A stretch of DNA of 32,316 bases, from assembly GCA_028713535.1 (NCBI GenBank), contig JAQTOC010000008.1, positions 1 to 32,316 of the forward strand. The letters run 5' to 3'. The notes beneath the pieces were generated by a model. It worked only from the letters and a program-made list of their open reading frames with translations. It was not told where the DNA came from and did no database searches. Position numbers and translations under genes: made by a program. Position 1 is the stretch's first letter, and the number at the start of each line of letters is the position of its first letter. The DNA is from Candidatus Nanoarchaeia archaeon. Lineage in GTDB: Archaea; Nanobdellota; Nanobdellia; SCGC-AAA011-G17; JACPNG01. Shown here piece after piece: positions 7,398-16,481 of this stretch.

Positions 7398-8291
7398 CTA
7401 AAACAATACTAATTTATCAATATTATTTTCATTAAGTTGTTTGTCCTCGTAATAAATACCGCCCTTTCCGTCTTTTTTATAGTCCTGATTTGCAACTCTT
7501 GCTATTGTTTCTGGAAAAATTATCCAGTCTCCATTAACCTTTAATCTTTCCTGTAAATCTTTTGCGGTGCTATACACAGGGAACATCTTTCTTAATTGTT
7601 TATCAGAAGCCTCTGGATTTTCTTTTATGTATTTTTGGATTTCTTTAATATCATTAGCATCACCGCAAAGTTTTGTTATATTCGCTAAGTGATCCATGTC
7701 CAAATACTGTGGAGCAGAAACCGCAAGCAAAGGCCCACCATCTAATTCAGGTGTGACTAAATGAACAGAACTATGGCCTTTACTCTCTCCATTTAAGATT
7801 GCCTTGGCACTTGGAACCCAGCCCAGTCCAACATACTTTCTTTTGCCTTTTTCATCCCTGACTCTTAAGTCTCCTGGATGAACATTAAGAATTGTGGGGT
7901 AAGCATCTAATAATTCATTAGTAACAATCCAATCATATCCTGCCAAAGCAACCATATTTATACCATAATTTCTTATGATTTTGGCTGTATTTTCATCATA
8001 CTCTTTTCTTTTGTCTAGTTTGTCTGTAAACTTGCTTTTGAATCCTTTGATATCAACACATATAACAGGAATTTTTAATCCTCTTTCCTTAAAACTATTA
8101 CCTATTTCCTTGGCTTTTGAGTTAGGATTATCTGTAAAAATTAGATTTGGATAAAAAGTTGTCTTATTATCGTCCTTATCCATAATAAACCTTTCAAGAA
8201 TTTTTGTGGCGTTAGACCCAGTTCCAGACATGAAAATAGCGAGAATTACATCCTTTGTATTCACAAGAGGCTCTAGTCCCATTTTATCCAT
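7398..8291 (-). CDS. PurN-like formyltransferase
   Basis: About 297 residues from the first ATG. It carries the formyltransferase core shared by PurN, Fmt and related enzymes: the MSGTGSNATKI phosphate loop (compare PurN 'SGxGSN'), ALAGYDWIV, LNVHPGDL with the catalytic Asn and His (N-x-H-P), and SSVHLVTPELDGGPLL with the catalytic Asp. PurN transfers formyl from 10-formyl-THF to GAR in purine synthesis; the protein is longer than PurN (~210 aa), with inserts near residues 60-85 and a C-terminal extension, so the substrate may differ. The track's start at 8300 is a TTG; the first ATGs are 8291 and 8282. No other purine genes are adjacent. Confidence 0.7.
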   Translation of the reverse strand: MDKMGLEPLVNTKDVILAIFMSGTGSNATKILERFIMDKDDNKTTFYPNLIFTDNPNSKAKEIGNSFKERGLKIPVICVDIKGFKSKFTDKLDKRKEYDENTAKIIRNYGINMVALAGYDWIVTNELLDAYPTILNVHPGDLRVRDEKGKRKYVGLGWVPSAKAILNGESKGHSSVHLVTPELDGGPLLAVSAPQYLDMDHLANITKLCGDANDIKEIQKYIKENPEASDKQLRKMFPVYSTAKDLQERLKVNGDWIIFPETIARVANQDYKKDGKGGIYYEDKQLNENNIDKLVLF

Positions 8292-8430
8292 AAAATTCAA
8301 CTCAATAAATAGGTTTTTGGTGTTTTATTATATATGTTTTGGTAGTAAACTAATGAGTAGTAACAAAACAGAAAACTTTATAAATGACTTATTACCTCAT
8401 AATGGTAAATATATTTCATGAAATGCATGT

Positions 8431-8436
8431 TGGAGG
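8431..8436 (+). promoter_or_regulatory. Shine-Dalgarno site deciding the start of the MopE-like gene
   Basis: TGGAGG lies 5 nt before the ATG at 8442 and matches an archaeal anti-SD. It indicates that MLNLKKILLF is the real N-terminus, not the ATG at 8418. A TATA element (TTTATAAATG, about 8375-8384) would place the transcript start near 8405, leaving a leader of ~35 nt, unlike the leaderless neighbours. Confidence 0.7.
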
Positions 8437-8441
8437 CCAAA

Positions 8442-9671
8442 ATGTTGAATCTTAAGAAAATATTACTTTTTTTAGCAGTTTTACTCGTTACATTAGCCTC
8501 AGCCATGGCCAGCCTTGGCGTATGGGATAATGGGGACTGTACAGGAGTAGATAATACTGATTTAATCTCAGCTAGTACATTAATAAATAACGGCTGGGAT
8601 GTTTTAGACCAGCAAATGAAGCTTGGTCAATCACATAAAATCTCATTTAAGGGGATTTATAATGGCAATTCTGAGCCTATTACATTAGAATACCAGTTGT
8701 TTTACTGTGAAACCCATAAAAATCCTTGTTATGATGAGCTTATTTCATTAGTACCGGTTACAATCCAGCCTGGAGAAACCCTTGATGAATTTTCAATAAA
8801 GTTTAAGCCTAAATGGGTTGGAACCTACCAGCTTGATTGGGCAACCCAAGATAGCTCAATAAGAGGATGTACTTTTTATGCCTACCTTGTTGATGTAACT
8901 GAGAAAAACAAATGTGTTCCTACAGAAGAAGTATGTGATGGAAAGGATAATGACTGCGATGGTCAAATAGATGAAGATTGCTACGTTGCTTGTTATGAAG
9001 ACAGTGATTGCGGAATCTCTGGATATATTGGAGACCCGGTTTGTGTTGGAAATGATATCAAACAGATTTATGGGGTTCATACCTGTGTATTTAAGGGAAC
9101 ACCTGCTTCATATTGTGCATTTGATTCTTACCTTGAAACAGAAACTTGCTCATACATGTGTGTTGATGGAGAATGTATTGACGAGCCAACCTATGAGTGT
9201 TCAGATGATGCTGACAATGACAACGACAGTTTAATTGATGAAAACGACCCAGGATGTCACACAGACTTAAATCCTGATAACCCAGATTCATATGATCCTT
9301 ATGACAACGATGAGTATAATCACATATACACAGAACCAGTAATAAGCTATTGTGACAGCTCAGAGTTCAGTATATTTGGGTTTATGCCTGAAGAAGATGT
9401 AATGCCTGGAGAAGATCTTGAGATTTTGATTAAAGTAAAAAACAATGGCTGCTTTGATGAAAAAGATGTACAGCTTAAGGTACAGGATTTAAACTCAGGC
9501 TATACGGACATTGTTAATTACAATACAGATCTTGAAAGATTTGAAAGCAGATGGTATGATTACTTTTTCAAAGTTCCATACGACCAAGATACCGGAGCTC
9601 AGATATTGAAGCTCATAGTAAGCAACGACAACAATGAAGTTTCAAAGTATGTAACTTACTTTGTTCTTTAA
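8442..9671 (+). CDS. Secreted surface protein with MopE-like Asp/Cys motifs
   Basis: About 409 residues from the SD-supported start. A signal peptide (KKILLFLAVLLVTLASAMA) is followed by a beta-rich N-domain with paired Cys. Then comes EVCDGKDNDCDGQIDEDC, an almost exact copy of the MopE-type 'CDGxDNDCDGxxDE' metal-binding motif, and later a diverged second copy, CSDDADNDNDSLIDENDPGC. Such motifs are thought to bind Ca2+ or other metals in exported proteins. The last ~100 residues look like a CARDB/Ig-type beta-sandwich. No C-terminal membrane helix is present, so it is probably released or held through partners. The following gene also encodes an exported protein. Confidence 0.78.
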   Translation: MLNLKKILLFLAVLLVTLASAMASLGVWDNGDCTGVDNTDLISASTLINNGWDVLDQQMKLGQSHKISFKGIYNGNSEPITLEYQLFYCETHKNPCYDELISLVPVTIQPGETLDEFSIKFKPKWVGTYQLDWATQDSSIRGCTFYAYLVDVTEKNKCVPTEEVCDGKDNDCDGQIDEDCYVACYEDSDCGISGYIGDPVCVGNDIKQIYGVHTCVFKGTPASYCAFDSYLETETCSYMCVDGECIDEPTYECSDDADNDNDSLIDENDPGCHTDLNPDNPDSYDPYDNDEYNHIYTEPVISYCDSSEFSIFGFMPEEDVMPGEDLEILIKVKNNGCFDEKDVQLKVQDLNSGYTDIVNYNTDLERFESRWYDYFFKVPYDQDTGAQILKLIVSNDNNEVSKYVTYFVL

Positions 9672-9701
9672 TTTTTTCTTTTTAATATCTTTTTTATAAT
9701 A
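9672..9701 (+). terminator. T-rich archaeal-type terminator
   Basis: Several T tracts (ATTTTTTC, TTTTTAATA, TTTTTTATA) follow directly after the stop of the MopE-like gene, without an obvious hairpin. Archaeal RNA polymerase stops efficiently at such runs. The next gene has its own promoter at 9722-9731. Confidence 0.5.
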
Positions 9702-9721
9702 TATCCTTTTAATGCAATAAA

Positions 9722-9781
9722 TCTTTAAATACTATTCTGACTCCCGAATGATAACAAATTTTACCAACTTAGGGGGGAATT
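9722..9781 (+). promoter_or_regulatory. Promoter, leader and strong SD of the S-layer-like gene
   Basis: TATA-like CTTTAAATAC near 9723-9731 predicts a transcript start about 9750-9755. The leader ends in AGGGGGGAATT next to ATGATG. This SD-bearing leader of ~30 nt contrasts with the mostly leaderless genes of the window and suggests high expression. Confidence 0.55.
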
Positions 9782-11050
9782 ATGATGAAAAGGCTAAACA
9801 TAATGCTTTTAACACTGGTGTTTACAGTGTTGGTAGCCGCATCTGTATCAGCTGTTGGCTATGAAATCTCAGAAGTAGAGATAGATGGTATTGAAGCTGC
9901 CTCAGGAACTGTTGTCTATGCAGAAGCAGACAAAGAGCTCGGGGTAGACGTATTTATAAATTATGACTCAGGCAACACCACCTATGACAATGTCAAGGTT
10001 AAGGCATGGATAGGCGGTTATGAATATGGTGATGTTGAAGAAACAACAGATCCTTTCGTTGTTGAGCCTGGTGTTTCTTACAAGAAAACAGTAAGCTTGT
10101 ATCTTCCTGATGATATGGAAGGGAACGAAGACTACACACTTCATGTAAAGGTATATGATGAAGTTAACAGCAAAGAGTATATGTATACTTTAAGTTTAAG
10201 AGTCCAGTCTAGAAGGCACTCATTAAAGATTCAGGATGTTATTGTAAGGCCAAGTACCTCTTTCGAAGCAGGTATGCCTTTGTTTGTAACAGTAAGAGTT
10301 GAAAACCTTGGGCAGAAGAAAGAAGAAGATATCAAGGTTACTGCAACAATACCTGAATTAGGTGTTTCAGCAAGAGATTATATTGACGAACTAACTGCAA
10401 ATGAAGATGCAGATATCTCAGAAGACAACGAAGACGAAGAAGATTCTGCTTCAAGTGATGAATTGTACTTGAAACTTCCAGACAATGCTGCAGCAGGAGT
10501 TTACACTCTTAATGTGGATGTTGACTACAACAGGGGAAACGACAGGATAACAACCACAAAAACAATTACAGTTGTAAAACCTGAAGAAGCAGTTGTAGAG
10601 GAAAAGCCACTTGTAAACTTTGACTCAACCTCAAAGAGTGCAGCTAAAGGCGAGGAAGTGACATACAAGGTTACAATTGCAAACATGGATAAAGAAAGCG
10701 GAGTTTATTCAGTGGAAGTTGAAGGCACAGACTTATTTGCAAATTCAAGAGTTGACCCAGCATTTGTTTTGGTTCCAGGAGAAGGAACAGCATCAGCTAA
10801 CCTATTCCTTATGGCCAAAGACAGTGCAACATCTGGAATGCACAGCTTCACAGTAAAAGTATTGAAAGCTGGAGAGTTAATTAAGGAAGAGACATTGACT
10901 CTTGAAGTTAGCGGTGAAACTTCTGAACCAACTTCAACACAGACTTACTTGGTGATAGGATTTATAATTTTGGTTGTAATCCTTATCATACTGGGAGTAG
11001 CTGTTTTGGTTGGCAGGAATAAACCAGAAGAACCAAGGCAATATTACTAA
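9782..11050 (+). CDS. Putative S-layer-like membrane-anchored surface protein
   Basis: 422 residues. Signal peptide (RLNIMLLTLVFTVLVAASVSA), then a chain of beta-sandwich domains: residues ~25-145 unknown, ~145-270 CARDB-like (FVTVRVENLGQKKEEDIKV) with a very acidic insert (SEDNEDEEDSASSDE), ~275-380 a NEW3-like domain. A membrane helix (YLVIGFIILVVILIILGVAVLV) and a short charged tail end it. Nin-Cout anchoring would put the domains on the outside. ATGATG gives two possible starts, 9782 or 9785. Proteins of this build are often called putative S-layer proteins in DPANN genomes, and the strong SD fits an abundant product. S-layer function is inference. Confidence 0.72.
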   Translation: MMKRLNIMLLTLVFTVLVAASVSAVGYEISEVEIDGIEAASGTVVYAEADKELGVDVFINYDSGNTTYDNVKVKAWIGGYEYGDVEETTDPFVVEPGVSYKKTVSLYLPDDMEGNEDYTLHVKVYDEVNSKEYMYTLSLRVQSRRHSLKIQDVIVRPSTSFEAGMPLFVTVRVENLGQKKEEDIKVTATIPELGVSARDYIDELTANEDADISEDNEDEEDSASSDELYLKLPDNAAAGVYTLNVDVDYNRGNDRITTTKTITVVKPEEAVVEEKPLVNFDSTSKSAAKGEEVTYKVTIANMDKESGVYSVEVEGTDLFANSRVDPAFVLVPGEGTASANLFLMAKDSATSGMHSFTVKVLKAGELIKEETLTLEVSGETSEPTSTQTYLVIGFIILVVILIILGVAVLVGRNKPEEPRQYY

Positions 11051-11075
11051 GCCTTTTTTCTCTTTTTATTTTAAA
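11051..11075 (+). terminator. T-rich terminator between convergent genes
   Basis: CCTTTTTTCTCTTTTTATTTT directly follows the surface-protein stop, in the short gap to the convergent smc gene. No clear hairpin. Confidence 0.5.
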
Positions 11076-11098
11076 AATATATTTAGATAAACAAATTA

Positions 11099-14000
11099 TT
11101 AAACCTTTAAGCTGACTAATTTTGTGACTCCTTCCTGCATTGAAACTCCATATAGTTGGTCTGCTTCAGAAATTATTGCATCATTGTGGGAAATAACAAT
11201 GTACTGTGCATTGCTTGCATATCTTGCGATTAATTTGCTTAGTAAAGCAGAATTTCTTTTGTCTAATGCAGCATCAACTTCATCAAGCAGGTAGAAGGAA
11301 GCAGGGCTGTATTCCTGTATTGCAAATATGAATGACAAAGCAGTTAATGTTTTTTCTCCGCCTGAAAGAGATTTAATGTCCATGAACTTGTTTCCTGTCA
11401 GCTTAACCTTCATTTCAACCCCGGATTCAAACAAGTTTTCTTCGTCTTCAATTTCAAGATGAGCCTCCCCCTTAGTGGATAATGATGCAAAGATCCTCTT
11501 GAAATTCTCTGCAAGCGACCTGTATGTTTTCATGAACAATGATTTTTTCTTCCCCTCTATTTCCTGCATTAACGTTAATATGTTTTCTTTCTCAACTTTT
11601 AGTGTTTCAGCCTTTCCCATTATTGAATCATACTCTTCATTAACCTTGTCGTAAACTTCAAGGGCTCTCATGTTTATGTTTCCAAGCTGGCTCATCAATC
11701 CCTCGAATTTCTTGATCTCAAACTTTAATTCTTCAATCTCAACACCTTTCCTTAAAGAAACCCCCGCATAATCTGCAAATTCTACATTAAATGCTTCAAG
11801 CTCTGCAACGATCTTTGCTCTGTCTATGTTTATATTGTTGATCCTGTATTCTATTGCCTTTACTCTTTCTTCTTCCCTTAGAAGCTGGTTTTCTTTTTTA
11901 TTCTTTATCTCATCAATGGTGTTTCTCTTGCCGAATAGGTTCTTGAAGGTATTATAAAATTCCTTTTCTATTTTTTCTTTTTCTTTTAATGCCTGATTGC
12001 TTTCATTAATCTTTTTGTCTAGTTCAATCATTTCATTCTTGAAAGACTCAAGTTCCTTGCTTGAATCTTGTATTATCTTCTGTGTTTTTTCTTTTTCCTT
12101 GATATAGATTTCATTTATCTGGGCATTAATTGTTTCAGTTTCCCCTTTAATCTTTAAAATCTTAGAGGTGATCTCATCTCTTTTGTTTTCCAGGTTGCTG
12201 AGCTGTTCATTCTCTTTTGTATTCTTTGTTTTTTCAATGAGTTCGTTCTTCTGTGTTCTCAAGCTCTCAAGTTCCTGAGACTTTATTTTTATTTTTTCTT
12301 CTGCTTTTTCTATGTCCTTGGCAGCAGTTTCTATTTCATTCAATATTTGTTTCTGCTTCTTTCTTATTTCCTCAAGATCCTTGCCGCCAGTAAGATTGTC
12401 AAGCTTGATTATTTCTGCCTCAAGCTCAGCCTTCTTGTTCTTTAATTCGTAAACCTTGTTTTCATTTTCAATTCTTTTTTGGTCCAGTAAATTAACAGTT
12501 TCTTTTAATCGGGTTATGTCCTCTTCTAAATGAGTTATGCCTGCTGAAAGATCTTTTTCCTTGAAAGTGTTTGTTAGTTTTCTGTAACCTCCGACCATCG
12601 CCCCGCTGCCTTCCATCAGGTCTCCATCCAGAGTAACCATCCTTATTTCGCCAACCCCAATCTTCCTGGCGTTTGTTAAACTGTCCATAACCAATGTTGA
12701 TCCAAAAGTGTATGAGAATATATCTTTGTATTTTGGGTTAAACTTGACCAGATCCATTGCAAACCCGACTGCTCCAGGATTTTTTGAAAACTGCCTGTCC
12801 GAGTTTGTTATCTGCCCACCTTTTATTTTGTTCATTGGAAGGAACGTGACTACTCCAGTTTTTGTTTGCTTGAGGTACTCAATGCATTCCTGTGCAATCT
12901 TGTCATCATCCACAACAATGCTGTTTAATCTTGGTCCTGCAGCTACAGAGAGTGCAGTATTATACTTGGAGTCTACCTCCCCAAGATCAGAAACAGTTCC
13001 ATGAACTCCTTTTTTGTTTAATTTTATTATGTTCTTGATTGCAATGTTCTGTTGCGACAATACGGTCTGCGTGAACTCTTTTGCATTAAGCCTTGTTAAT
13101 TCTTCATTTGTCTTGACTAAATTTTCTCTTGCCTTGGCTAATTGGCTGCTTATCTTTGAGCTTTCATTTAGTTCTTTTGTTAAATCTGTTGTTATTTGTT
13201 TGAAATTTTTTCTTGCTTCAATCAAGGTTGAGAAACTATCCTCCCCCCCAGGGTTGATTAAGCTTTGCTGATGCTCCAGATTGTCTTTTTTCCTGAGCAA
13301 TTGTTGCTGTTTTTCTTTCTCTAACTCAACCTCAACTAATAATTTTTCGAATTTCTTTTCTAATTCTTCAAGGTTTCCAAACCCGGAAAACTTGCCCTTT
13401 AACTGAATAAGCTCCTTCTTTACTTTTTCTTCTTCTGATTTAAGCAGGTTGTTTTGTTTTTCAAGCCTGGATTTTTCCTCTCCAAACGCTTTGATTTTGT
13501 CCTCAATGTCCTTGATATTCTTTAATAGCTGTATTTTCCTGCTGTCTATCTTTTTTATTTCTGTTTCACAAACTTCTTTTCTGGATTTGTCTTTTGTCGA
13601 GGAAATCTTAAGATCTTCAATATCAGAATGCAGTTTTTTCTGTTCTATCTCACCTTTTTCTTCAATATGTTTGTTTATGTTTTCAATCTCTTGCTTCTTG
13701 GCCTCAATTTCTCCTTTTAATTCAACTGTCTTTTTCCTTATTGAGTCAATCTCATCCTGGCTTGATTTTATTTTTTTATCAATCTCTTCTTTTTTTGTTT
13801 CCTTGTCTTTTATCTGTAAATGTAAGTATGTTGCCTTGTTTCTTTTGATGTCAGCCTCAAGCTCTTTGAATCTCACTGCCTGGTCTCTGTCTTTTTTTAG
13901 TTCTCTTAGGTTAACCTCTTTTTCATGAAGAATTATCCTTGCTTCGTTAAGCTTCTCATCTACTTTGTTTAATTCTAATAATGACCTCTGTTTCTTTTCC

Positions 14001-14515
14001 TCATAAACCCCTATTCCAGAAACATCTTCTATTATTTCTCTTCTTTGTTCAGGTTTCATTTCCATAAATCTTATGATGTCTCCCTGCAGTACTATGTTGT
14101 GGCCGTCAGGGTCAACCTTTGCCTGGCTTAGTAATTCAATAACCTGTTGCCTTGTAACAATCTGGTCCATTAGCATGTAAACAGAATTCCCGTTTTGTTT
14201 CACAACCCTTGTTATCTTTATTTCCTTGTCTTTTAATGGAAAACTTTTGTTTGAGTTGTCAAAAATAATGCTTACCTCTGCCTCTTTGGCAGGGCTTCCT
14301 TTTTTGCCGCCATTGTAAATTAAATGTGATGATTTTTCTGCCCTCATGCCCTTTGCAGAGATTTTTCCTAGAACAAAACATAAAGCATCAACAATATTGC
14401 TTTTTCCAGAGCCGTTTGGACCAAGAACACAATTAAATTTGTCTCCAAAGATAATGTCTGTTTTCTTAGCAAAAGACTTAAATCCACGTGCAGTCATAGA
14501 TTTAATAATTGTCAT
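11099..14515 (-). CDS. smc: Chromosome segregation ATPase SMC
   Basis: 1138 residues, normal length for an SMC. Residues 32-39 (GPNGSGKS) are Walker A; long coiled coils run ~170-480 and ~660-990. They flank a hinge (~490-640; VHGTVSDLGEVDSKYNTALS, and a Gly-rich segment MEGSGAMVGGYR). The C-terminal head has the ABC signature LSGGEKTLTALSF (from ~1050), Walker B FYLLDEVDAALD (~1074-1085) and a D-loop/switch region ending VISHNDAII. It forms the ATPase dimer that organises and segregates chromosomes. TATA box (ATTTATAAATT) ~26 bp upstream supports the start. No scpA/scpB-like genes are adjacent. The several plus-strand ORFs inside are antisense shadows. Confidence 0.95.
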   Translation of the reverse strand: MTIIKSMTARGFKSFAKKTDIIFGDKFNCVLGPNGSGKSNIVDALCFVLGKISAKGMRAEKSSHLIYNGGKKGSPAKEAEVSIIFDNSNKSFPLKDKEIKITRVVKQNGNSVYMLMDQIVTRQQVIELLSQAKVDPDGHNIVLQGDIIRFMEMKPEQRREIIEDVSGIGVYEEKKQRSLLELNKVDEKLNEARIILHEKEVNLRELKKDRDQAVRFKELEADIKRNKATYLHLQIKDKETKKEEIDKKIKSSQDEIDSIRKKTVELKGEIEAKKQEIENINKHIEEKGEIEQKKLHSDIEDLKISSTKDKSRKEVCETEIKKIDSRKIQLLKNIKDIEDKIKAFGEEKSRLEKQNNLLKSEEEKVKKELIQLKGKFSGFGNLEELEKKFEKLLVEVELEKEKQQQLLRKKDNLEHQQSLINPGGEDSFSTLIEARKNFKQITTDLTKELNESSKISSQLAKARENLVKTNEELTRLNAKEFTQTVLSQQNIAIKNIIKLNKKGVHGTVSDLGEVDSKYNTALSVAAGPRLNSIVVDDDKIAQECIEYLKQTKTGVVTFLPMNKIKGGQITNSDRQFSKNPGAVGFAMDLVKFNPKYKDIFSYTFGSTLVMDSLTNARKIGVGEIRMVTLDGDLMEGSGAMVGGYRKLTNTFKEKDLSAGITHLEEDITRLKETVNLLDQKRIENENKVYELKNKKAELEAEIIKLDNLTGGKDLEEIRKKQKQILNEIETAAKDIEKAEEKIKIKSQELESLRTQKNELIEKTKNTKENEQLSNLENKRDEITSKILKIKGETETINAQINEIYIKEKEKTQKIIQDSSKELESFKNEMIELDKKINESNQALKEKEKIEKEFYNTFKNLFGKRNTIDEIKNKKENQLLREEERVKAIEYRINNINIDRAKIVAELEAFNVEFADYAGVSLRKGVEIEELKFEIKKFEGLMSQLGNINMRALEVYDKVNEEYDSIMGKAETLKVEKENILTLMQEIEGKKKSLFMKTYRSLAENFKRIFASLSTKGEAHLEIEDEENLFESGVEMKVKLTGNKFMDIKSLSGGEKTLTALSFIFAIQEYSPASFYLLDEVDAALDKRNSALLSKLIARYASNAQYIVISHNDAIISEADQLYGVSMQEGVTKLVSLKV

Positions 14516-14547
14516 TCCTTTAGGAAATTAAACTTTAATTTATAAAT

Positions 14548-15174
14548 TTATTGATTTTTGTTATAATCTTGTTTTATATGGTTGATTATATCCTTGATGG
14601 AAATTATTTTTAAATTATGCTCTTTTGCTAATTTTTCTATGTCTTCTCTCTTGGCTGTGTTCCCATCTTCCTTGAGTATTTCACACAAAACAGCAGCAGG
14701 ATAAAGCCCGGCAAGCTTGCATAAGTCCACTCCTGCTTCAGTATGGCCGTCTCTTTTAAGAACCCCGCCTTCCTGATACCTTAAAGGGAATATATGCCCT
14801 GGACGATTGAAGTCTTCTGCTTTGGCAGACTTGTTAGTTAATTCTTTTATGGTTTTGCACCTGTCAAATGCACTTATTCCAGAACCCTTTCCTTTAAAGT
14901 CAATAGATACTGTAAACTTACACCCCATCTTTCCACTATTATTTTTATTTTCAACCATTAAAGGAATTTTTAATTCATCAAGTCTTTTCCCTATCATTGG
15001 AACACAAATTAATCCACCGCCTTTTTTAATCATAAAGTTAACATTAGAAGGAGTTGCTTTTTCAGCTGCCATGACAAAATCCCCTTCATTCTCACGATCC
15101 TCATTATCTGTAACAATTATTAAATTGCCTTTCTTTAGTTCTCGTATCCCTTCTTCAATTGTAGAAAGTGGCAT
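14548..15174 (-). CDS. ribB: 3,4-dihydroxy-2-butanone 4-phosphate synthase (RibB)
   Basis: 208 residues, the usual size of a monofunctional RibB. It turns ribulose 5-phosphate into the four-carbon precursor of riboflavin plus formate. Signature motifs: DNEDRENEGD (residues 23-32, acidic metal/substrate loop), FNRPGHIFPLRY, GGVLKRDGHTEAGVDLCKLAG and PAAVLCEI. No fused GTP cyclohydrolase II (RibA) domain. TATA element (CTTAAATC) ~26 bp before the start. No other riboflavin genes are in the window, so the pathway is dispersed or incomplete. Confidence 0.93.
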   Translation of the reverse strand: MPLSTIEEGIRELKKGNLIIVTDNEDRENEGDFVMAAEKATPSNVNFMIKKGGGLICVPMIGKRLDELKIPLMVENKNNSGKMGCKFTVSIDFKGKGSGISAFDRCKTIKELTNKSAKAEDFNRPGHIFPLRYQEGGVLKRDGHTEAGVDLCKLAGLYPAAVLCEILKEDGNTAKREDIEKLAKEHNLKIISIKDIINHIKQDYNKNQ

Positions 15175-15245
15175 ACCTAAATTTAATAGTTTTGATTTAA
15201 GAATTTATCTAAGTTGGATTCAGGATATTCTCCTATAATATGATT

Positions 15246-15893
15246 TTAGAACTCGTTTAATTTTTTCTGTTTTTTATTATTTTCTTGGTTTTTCCATGTA
15301 GCCCAGCTTTTCCTGAAAATCTCAGGATATTTTTCAAAATTTTCTTCAGTGTATTTTTGTGTTATTGCATTGGAACTGTATCCAGGCCCGAAATCACCAT
15401 ACTCTTTTTTCATTTTCTCAAGTATTATCTCTCGTGTTTCTTTTGCAAGTATTGAAGCAGCTCCAACAATAACATAGTTCAGGTCTGCCTTATGTTCACA
15501 TATAATTGGAATCTCCTTGTTTTGTAAGTGCTTTCTTAAATATCGTTCATATGCCTTCAAGTTAGGGGAGGGGCAATCCAAAATCACTTTGTCAGGATTC
15601 ATAATGTTAATTATTTCTGCTGCTTTTATTGCTTCCAGCCAGTTTAGGTTTAAGTTTGCTGATTCAACTGCCTCATCAATTTCTTTTGGGTTTATGACAA
15701 TTGTGTGGCTCACGGTAATCTTTTTTAATTTTTTGAATAACTCAGCCCTCTTCTTAGGCAATACTAACTTAGAATCTCTGACTCCTAACTCTTTTAGTTT
15801 TTCTAGATCATTTTCATCAGTCATTGTGCCAGCTATCACTAATGGTCCAATTACAGGTCCTCTTCCAGCCTCATCAATGCCTAAAATCATCAT
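15246..15893 (-). CDS. rnhB: Ribonuclease HII
   Basis: About 215 residues from the chosen start. ILGIDEAGRGPVIGPLVIAG holds the first catalytic Asp-Glu pair (D-E-A-G-R-G); VILDCPSP and HKADLNYVIVGAASILAK provide the other acidic residues; GYSSNAIT and a W-rich tail (KSWATWK) are also family-like. It removes RNA from RNA-DNA hybrids. The track starts at 15941 with 16 extra residues, but a TATA box (TTTATAAATA, ~15914-15923) is ~25 bp before the ATG at 15893, and the family starts right before 'GIDEAGRG', so the extension would overlap the promoter. ATGATG allows 15893 or 15890. Confidence 0.93.
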   Translation of the reverse strand: MMILGIDEAGRGPVIGPLVIAGTMTDENDLEKLKELGVRDSKLVLPKKRAELFKKLKKITVSHTIVINPKEIDEAVESANLNLNWLEAIKAAEIINIMNPDKVILDCPSPNLKAYERYLRKHLQNKEIPIICEHKADLNYVIVGAASILAKETREIILEKMKKEYGDFGPGYSSNAITQKYTEENFEKYPEIFRKSWATWKNQENNKKQKKLNEF

Positions 15894-15997
15894 CTGACAA
15901 GTCATATAAGGTTTATTTATAAATATTCCGAGTGCTGTCAAATTATTTTCAGGCTTTTTTACTAAACGTTATTTAAGCGATTTTTCATGTTTATGCT

Positions 15998-16480
15998 ATG
16001 AAAACAACAAGGAAAATTGGTTTATATTTAGCCTTTCTTTCTCTTCCTTACCTAACAGGCTGTTCCAGCCCAGAAACTAAAAAACAAGATCTTTTGGAAA
16101 AGTTTGCAGAAAATCCAAAACAATACGAAGAGCAGATAGATTCTATGATTAATGAGCTGTACAGATTAAAAATAAATGCTAACAATGGCCATATTGTCAA
16201 GCAAGGGTATGTAAATCCCGGAGATGTTTTTCTTGTCTATTGTAGCTCTGGAGAAGGAGATTATCTAATGTTAAAAAATTCCAATACAAATGAATTGCTT
16301 GATCTAAGGTATGTAGACGGAACAACACAACTAGGAAGTCTTGGTCATAGAGCCAAAGGCCTTAAGAAAGAACTTGTTAATGGCTTGTTTGACAAAGCAG
16401 ATGGTCTTTTTGAGGGCATTGACAAGATCGGAGATAAGGGAAAAGACATACTCTTTATCATAGAAAACGGAGGTTTTTAA
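15998..16480 (+). CDS. Lipobox lipoprotein, unknown function
   Basis: 160 residues. The N-terminus is a textbook bacterial-type lipoprotein signal: basic n-region (MKTTRK), hydrophobic GLYLAFLSLPYL, then the lipobox L-T-G-C with Cys22, followed by SSPETKKQ. Mature part is a helical charged stretch (~25-65) and a small beta-like segment (PGDVFLVYCSSGEGDYLML, DLRYVDGTTQLG). No known domain is recognised. TATA-like ATTTAAGC is ~26 bp upstream. It is the likely first gene of a two-gene unit with the small membrane protein. It would be a direct candidate substrate for the Lgt encoded at 4782. Confidence 0.75.
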   Translation: MKTTRKIGLYLAFLSLPYLTGCSSPETKKQDLLEKFAENPKQYEEQIDSMINELYRLKINANNGHIVKQGYVNPGDVFLVYCSSGEGDYLMLKNSNTNELLDLRYVDGTTQLGSLGHRAKGLKKELVNGLFDKADGLFEGIDKIGDKGKDILFIIENGGF

Positions 16481-16481
16481 A

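Noticed and set aside
8206-8421. 71-aa plus ORF upstream of the MopE-like gene.
   Set aside because: It overlaps the start of the PurN-like gene and the promoter region; no family features.
13449-13928. 159-aa plus-strand ORF (and neighbours at 12708, 13014) inside smc.
   Set aside because: Antisense to coiled-coil coding sequence of smc; Phe/Ser-rich translation is the expected shadow of Lys/Glu-rich coils.
15894-15941. N-terminal extension of RNase HII.
   Set aside because: The TATA box lies inside the extension and homologues begin at 'GIDEAGRG'.
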